Positions 32,591 through 36,481 of a stretch of 36,481 bases of DNA are shown here, in pieces. How positions within the stretch are numbered: the stretch's first letter is position 1; every line of letters starts with the position of its first letter. Origin of the DNA: a bacterium (GTDB lineage: Bacteria > Desulfobacterota > DSWW01); NCBI GenBank assembly GCA_028277985.1, contig JANQFG010000186.1, forward strand, positions 1 to 36,481, in the 5' to 3' direction. The notes below the pieces were generated by a model, which had not been told where the DNA came from, made no database searches, and saw nothing but the letters and a program-made list of their open reading frames with translations. Position numbers and translations under genes: made by a program.

Positions 32591-32853
32591 GGTGTTCTCC
32601 TTTCTTGGATCCGGTTGTTGCGGCTAGGGTGTGACGTTGCAGGGGACTCTGTCTATCACAAGCGGAGGTTCTCTGCAAGCTGGAATCCGTGTCTCATTAT
32701 TCGAGCGGATATCGATTGATTCTGTAACGTCAATGAAAGAGTCGGGGAGGGGCGACTTGGGAAGGCGTGCGGTGGGGCTCAGCGTCCGTGGCGGTCGAAG
32801 ATTTCTTTTCTCACCGGACAGCGGCAGATGTAGGAGTTGTCAAAGGAGGTTCG
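32591..32853. other. Intergenic region upstream of the lipoprotein gene
   Basis: It contains the promoter region of the minus-strand lipoprotein gene and the ribosome site of a possible small plus-strand frame (AAAGGAGG at 32842-32849). I cannot assign promoters with confidence and see no other element. Confidence 0.3.
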
Positions 32854-33039
32854 ATGATAACACAGAAAAGCATGGGCAGCTTCCACAAAGAGTGTCTGAT
32901 TTACGAGCTCTTTGACCTGACAGGGCTCCTCCGAGGGACCGGAACACTCGAGGCACTCCTCGAAGGCAGGAAGTTTCTCTGCGCTCTGGCGGTGGCTCAC
33001 CGACTTTCTACCTCACAAAACGTTCTCACTCATATTTAG
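32854..33039 (+). CDS. Possible small protein of 61 residues, unknown
   Basis: ATG 32854 follows a strong AAAGGAGG with 4 bases of spacing, the main reason to list it. The frame reads MITQKSMGSFHKECLIYELF, DLTGLLRGTGTLEALLEGRK and a C-terminal stretch ending QNVLTHI. No signal, membrane segment or family is recognised. The composition is protein-like (Leu-rich helices). It may be a remnant of a larger gene or of a mobile element, since an inverted-repeat element begins about 75 bases downstream. Confidence 0.35.
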   Translation: MITQKSMGSFHKECLIYELFDLTGLLRGTGTLEALLEGRKFLCALAVAHRLSTSQNVLTHI

Positions 33040-33114
33040 ATCGACCGTTCCGGGCCGTGACTTTAGCCCCACGGGATTCAGGCGACTCCGCCCCACACGA
33101 CCGCGCCGCCCCTC

Positions 33115-33281
33115 TCTGGGGTCGGACCAAGCTATGTATTTGATTCTGAATGAAACGAGTCGCTCAGAGGGGTGAAAATGTGGCTTAGCCGTAATAGGCG
33201 GAGCTTCTAAGGCAAACTGCAGGTCGATTGTGGTTGCTTTGTTGTTAGATTTCAGATACATCGCTTGGTCCGACCCGAGGG
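33115..33281. mobile_element. MITE-like or REP-type inverted-repeat element
   Basis: GGTCGGACCAAGC (33120-33132) is a perfect inverted match to GCTTGGTCCGACC (33263-33275). The match continues inward after a gap (ATGTAT and CTGAA on the left against TTCAG and ATACAT on the right) and outward imperfectly. The pair bounds about 165 bases with no coding content. Such compact elements with long terminal inverted repeats are typical of non-autonomous transposons or REP doublets. No related transposase is visible in the window. Confidence 0.5.
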
Positions 33282-33316
33282 ACTTGGTCCGACCCGAGGG
33301 AACTGACCCGAGGGAA
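33264..33316. repeat. 19-bp direct repeats at the right end of the inverted-repeat element
   Basis: CTTGGTCCGACCCGAGGGA occurs at 33264-33282 and again at 33283-33301. A third, shortened copy (ACTGACCCGAGGGAA) follows at 33302-33316. The repeat overlaps the right arm of the inverted repeat, so the arm seems to have been duplicated by slippage or repeated insertion. Confidence 0.75.
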
Positions 33317-33406
33317 CCCCATGGGTTTCCAATGTCTGATTCACTGCATGGAGTTGAGTGATCTGTTGCCTAAAGGGTGGTAGAATTCTTCTGAAGGAGG
33401 GAGATC

Positions 33407-35803
33407 ATGCCGGCGATCCTTCTGGTGCTTGTCACCCTGTTGAGTCTGTCTCCGATAGCGGTACATGCCGGAGAGACCGTACTCTTCTTTTCAGATCCGC
33501 GGCCCGGGCTGTTCTGGCCGGATGGCGAGACAGCGCTGACCGAGGATTTCGATCAGGCTCCACTGCAAATGCCTCCCGGCTGGACCCTGACCTGCGTGCA
33601 GAACGTAGGCGATGTCGACTCCGTCAGTCTGCCTGTGGCCCCATACTATTTCACTGTCGACAGTGCATATGCCGCCTCTGCACTCGATGGCATCCCCCAT
33701 TTCATGTGTGTCGGCAATCATGAAGCCGAGACGGCGCAGGACATGATCGATATACGCAACAAGTTCGCCGGTTATCCGGACTGGAATCTAACGCCCGGCC
33801 CTGCCTACACCTCGGAGACCACCTATTCCTATGACGTGGGTGACATGCACATCGTGGTGGTAAACCAGTACTGGGACGGCCAGTTCGATGACACATGGAT
33901 GCGATACGGCGGGAGCAACGGAGGGTATATCCCTGAAGCACTCTTCGAGTGGGTCAAACAGGATCTTCGAAATTCGGACCAACCCTTCAAGCTGGTCCTG
34001 GGACACGAGTCCGGATATCCGGTGGGTCGACATGTGGGCGATTCGCTCGATCAGGATCCAGCCAACAGGGACAAGTACTTCAACCTTCTTAGAACCGAGA
34101 GGGTCTTTGCCCATGTTTCTGCACACACCCACACATATGCCCTCAGCGAGCATGACGGTCTCTTCGAGGTGAACGCGGGGGTCTGCGGAGCACACGTGGG
34201 CAAGGCAACGAACGACGTCTTCTCCACTCTGAGTTATGCTCATTCTGATGTCGAGGGTTTTCAGATGCGCATGGTGCGAGAGGATCCTCTCCTCGGCTGG
34301 CCCTCATCGAATGTCACGACCATCACCCGGTCGGATCTGGGAACACAGGTGTTGGTCAATACGGCAGAAGGGGCGGGAACGGTTTGCCGGTACTTCGTGG
34401 ACTACACGGCCGTCGCCCAGCCGATCAATCCGAACTGGACCGCGTACGGGCCCTGGTGGGAAGGCAGCTTCGATGATGTCCTGACAGGCTGGCAGGATGG
34501 CGAGCTCACCGTGGGATACGACATCACGAACCCGGGAGGGTGGGGCTGGATCAACGAGCCGTTCGACCCGGATCCGACCGGGTCAGGCGGCGCTCAGGTC
34601 CATGCGGCGTTTGTGAGGATTCCCTTTACGGTCCACGACAAGGCGGAATATCCGTTCATGAAGCTGAGCGTGGACTATGATGATGCACTTACCGTATGGC
34701 TGAACGGGACGAAGACATACGAATCCTCCCGATCTCCGACGGTTTCCTCGACCTCCTACTGGGACAAGGTCGCTACCGGGAGCCATGAGGCCGGTGGCGA
34801 TGCTGAATTGAATCCGGAGTACACGACCCTTGACGTGAGCCACTTCGTCTGGGCACTCCAGGAAGGAGAGAATCTACTTGCGATCGGGAACTGGAACCGG
34901 GCACCCGGATCGAGTGACCTGGCTGCCGGCGTCAAGCTCTCCCTGACCAAGGCCGTCGTGCTGGTGGAGGCCGGGGCTTCATGGAGGTATGACGATAGCG
35001 GTATCGATTTGGGGATCGGCTGGAGAGGGCCCCCGTACGATGACACGGGCTGGTCTGTCGGCCCTGCCCAGCTCGGGTACGGAGACGGAGACGAATCAAC
35101 GGTCCTCGATTATGGAACGGATCCGGCGAACAAATATCCCTGCTACTATTTCAGACATGCCTTCCATGTTTCGGATGTGGACAACTACGAGAAGCTCAAG
35201 ATCAGGCTGATGCGCGACGACGGTGCGGTCGTGTATCTGAATGGTGTGGAGGTGTTCCGATCGAACATGCCTTCGGGAGAGGTCACCTATGCGACGTTGG
35301 CCACCTTCGCCGCGGGCGGCAGCCAGGAGTCCGGCTGGTACGAACAGGAACTCGGCGTGAGCGGTCTCGTGGATGGAACCAACACGATCGCCGTGGAAAT
35401 CCATCAGGCCGGTCCGGCCAGCAGCGACGTGAGCTTCGATTTGGCGTTGACCGCCTTTGTGAGCGACCGGCCTCCAACGCCGGACGTCAAGGCAGATGGC
35501 CAGGACGACCCGGTCATCCTGAATCAGGGCCAGTCCGCGGAGATGTCGATAGCGCTCGACCCGGCGGGCAGAACCGGACAGCTCTGCGACTGGTGGATCG
35601 GGCTCATCTCTTCATACGGGGTCTTTCCCATCTTTGAGCACCCCATACCGCTCATGGTCCTTCCGGAGACATCCTTGTTTGACTCCCCCCTGCCGCCGGG
35701 CGTGTGGTACTGGTTCTTCATCCTCGATGACCAGGCGAACGGAAGCCTCGACCAGGTAACATGGTTCGACTATGCGGTGGTCGGCGTCATTCCCGGCCCA
35801 TAG
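33407..35803 (+). CDS. Secreted calcineurin-like metallophosphoesterase with C-terminal beta-sandwich domains
   Basis: 798 residues with GGAGG before ATG 33407. The signal peptide ends at about residue 21 (SPIAVHA/GE). The metallophosphoesterase domain (about 24-260) shows GNHE (103-106), GHESGYPVGRH (His200) and AHTHTY (His240, His242). Its first blocks are unusual: FFSDPRPG has Arg where the family has His, and VGDVD is shorter than GDxxD. Two galactose-binding-like sandwiches follow (about 350-520 with VDYDDALTVWLNGTKTYES, about 525-690 with MRDDGAVVYLNGVEVFRS), then a final strand-rich domain. It is probably exported and bound to a surface polymer or cell envelope. Substrate unknown. Confidence 0.8.
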   Translation: MPAILLVLVTLLSLSPIAVHAGETVLFFSDPRPGLFWPDGETALTEDFDQAPLQMPPGWTLTCVQNVGDVDSVSLPVAPYYFTVDSAYAASALDGIPHFMCVGNHEAETAQDMIDIRNKFAGYPDWNLTPGPAYTSETTYSYDVGDMHIVVVNQYWDGQFDDTWMRYGGSNGGYIPEALFEWVKQDLRNSDQPFKLVLGHESGYPVGRHVGDSLDQDPANRDKYFNLLRTERVFAHVSAHTHTYALSEHDGLFEVNAGVCGAHVGKATNDVFSTLSYAHSDVEGFQMRMVREDPLLGWPSSNVTTITRSDLGTQVLVNTAEGAGTVCRYFVDYTAVAQPINPNWTAYGPWWEGSFDDVLTGWQDGELTVGYDITNPGGWGWINEPFDPDPTGSGGAQVHAAFVRIPFTVHDKAEYPFMKLSVDYDDALTVWLNGTKTYESSRSPTVSSTSYWDKVATGSHEAGGDAELNPEYTTLDVSHFVWALQEGENLLAIGNWNRAPGSSDLAAGVKLSLTKAVVLVEAGASWRYDDSGIDLGIGWRGPPYDDTGWSVGPAQLGYGDGDESTVLDYGTDPANKYPCYYFRHAFHVSDVDNYEKLKIRLMRDDGAVVYLNGVEVFRSNMPSGEVTYATLATFAAGGSQESGWYEQELGVSGLVDGTNTIAVEIHQAGPASSDVSFDLALTAFVSDRPPTPDVKADGQDDPVILNQGQSAEMSIALDPAGRTGQLCDWWIGLISSYGVFPIFEHPIPLMVLPETSLFDSPLPPGVWYWFFILDDQANGSLDQVTWFDYAVVGVIPGP

Positions 35804-35841
35804 GCGTGAGTCCCTGCCCAAATGGATGGTTAGGCAGCGTG

Positions 35842-36255
35842 CTACACCGGATTTTGAGCGAAGCTAGGCAAGTTTCCACCGATTTGGCTCCAAGGAACTG
35901 CCGATCCAGTCCAGTTCTGATGCGTGGGCTTGACGATCAGCGGGTCGTCGAGGCTCCCCGCCTTGACGTAGACATACTCCGCATGCTCGGGAGACGACGT
36001 AAAGATAGGAGAGCCGCACTCTGGGCAGAAGTGACGGGTGAGCGCCATACCTCTCTCGCCACGCTTCGTGAACCCTCTCGGAGTGCCGGAGACAATGCGA
36101 AATTCGGAAAGACTGAAACGAACACCGATATTGAACGCACTGCCCGTGCATCTGCGACAGTCTTCGCAATGGCAGTAGTTCGCTGGACCAACTGAGCCGC
36201 ACTATTCGTATCTTATGTAACCGCAAAGGCATCGCCCATGAATGGTATCGGCCAT
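35842..36255 (-). pseudogene. GFA-family (Mss4-like fold) gene with an in-frame amber codon
   Basis: The full frame runs on the minus strand from ATG 36255 (GGAGG five bases upstream) to TAG 35842. It reads ADTIHGRCLCGYIRYE, then TAG at 36204-36202, then CGSVGPANYCHCEDCRRCTG and on without another stop. All the family's zinc ligands are there: CLC, CHCEDC and FCPECGSPIF. GFA proteins are small zinc proteins named after a formaldehyde-activating enzyme; most members have no proven reaction. One substitution in codon 18 is enough to explain the break, so it is either a very recent pseudogene, a readthrough gene or a sequencing error. A start at Met70 would lose half the zinc site. Confidence 0.8.
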
Positions 36256-36481
36256 CGTTCCTCCCATCATAATGTTCCGGGTCTGGATGAAACTTACGCC
36301 GCCTATCCGATTAAACTCAACATACGTGAACTGTTTAGTTTGGCGAGTCGGCATTCCCCTGAACATCTGTCCTGGATATATGCAATTCGGGGGCTGATGA
36401 AAAGGGGCGATAGCCAGTCGGATGCCGCCCCAGCTACCAATCTAGCACGACCCAGACTAGACAAACAGGGAAACGAGGCCA
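36256..36481. other. Right-end region without a supported gene
   Basis: No frame with a ribosome site or recognisable content is visible. It holds the upstream region of the minus-strand GFA gene. The open frames crossing it are short and unsupported. Confidence 0.3.

Noticed and set aside
36202..36204. Amber codon read as selenocysteine
   Set aside because: Selenocysteine uses TGA, not TAG, and the family has no cysteine at that exact position that I can confirm. Pyrrolysine use cannot be judged without the tRNA.
35829..36321. GFA gene as an integron cassette (GCCTAAC just after its stop and GTTGAGT before its start, minus strand)
   Set aside because: Both boxes are only 7 bases long. No paired stem or partner box at a proper distance could be found, unlike the site at 6187-6247.

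Overview
The window looks like a chromosomal segment of a diderm (Gram-negative) bacterium. LptD, MsbA, a Kdo/WaaP-type LPS kinase, heptosyltransferase-like and ExbB/ExbD genes all imply an LPS-bearing outer membrane. The PocR-domain protein, Cys-rich secreted lipoprotein, C_GCAxxG_C_C protein and GC-rich codon use with frequent TTG/GTG starts would suit a deltaproteobacterial-type lineage (Desulfobacterota or Myxococcota relatives). That placement is inference only.

Layout. (1) 1-597: the edge of an IS21-like element (four 23-bp terminal repeats), which cuts off the 3' end of a PocR sensory-domain gene, followed by an intrinsic terminator. (2) 598-7601: an island of about 6.9 kb inserted in a tRNA-Pro(GGG) gene. 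The intact tRNA lies at 7525-7601 (minus strand) and a 45-bp copy of its 3' half at 598-642. A degenerate third copy near 3786, followed by sequence resembling that after 642, suggests two elements stacked in tandem. No integrase is visible. Cargo: a HExxH metalloprotease-like protein, three unassigned membrane or secreted proteins, a NemR-like TetR repressor with an Old Yellow Enzyme reductase (matching operators in both promoters), a truncated secreted protein, an integron-type attC site with a DUF4345 gene, and an AT-rich SnoaL-like lipoprotein. (3) 7739-18807: envelope genes on the plus strand: LPS kinase, GT9, a doubled C_GCAxxG_C_C protein, MsbA, GT4, ExbB, ExbD, then trpC-trpF and lptD, mostly overlapping by 1-8 bases. 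(4) 19024-25545: nucleotide-sugar genes (StrD-type RmlA, RmlB, RmlD, UDP-glucuronate decarboxylase-like) followed by lepB, pyrC and greA. (5) 25561-28148: a structured leader, a DUF5658-like membrane protein, a Nudix hydrolase, a convergent sirtuin and a small membrane protein. (6) 28241-31504: an enlarged valyl-tRNA synthetase. (7) 31521-36481: accessory end with a small HTH protein, a Cys-rich lipoprotein, an inverted-repeat element, a secreted calcineurin-like protein and a GFA-family gene carrying an in-frame amber codon.

Together, regions 3 and 4 supply steps for core LPS phosphorylation and glycosylation, lipid A-core flipping, LPS insertion at the outer membrane and rhamnose/xylose-type sugar donors. 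Regions 1, 2 and 7 show repeated mobile-element traffic. The strongest unusual items are the tRNA-Pro island that separates the tRNA from its terminator, the isolated attC site, the NemR-like switch that keeps Cys106 and Lys175, the GFA gene with the TAG codon, and the hairpin leader before the DUF5658-like gene.
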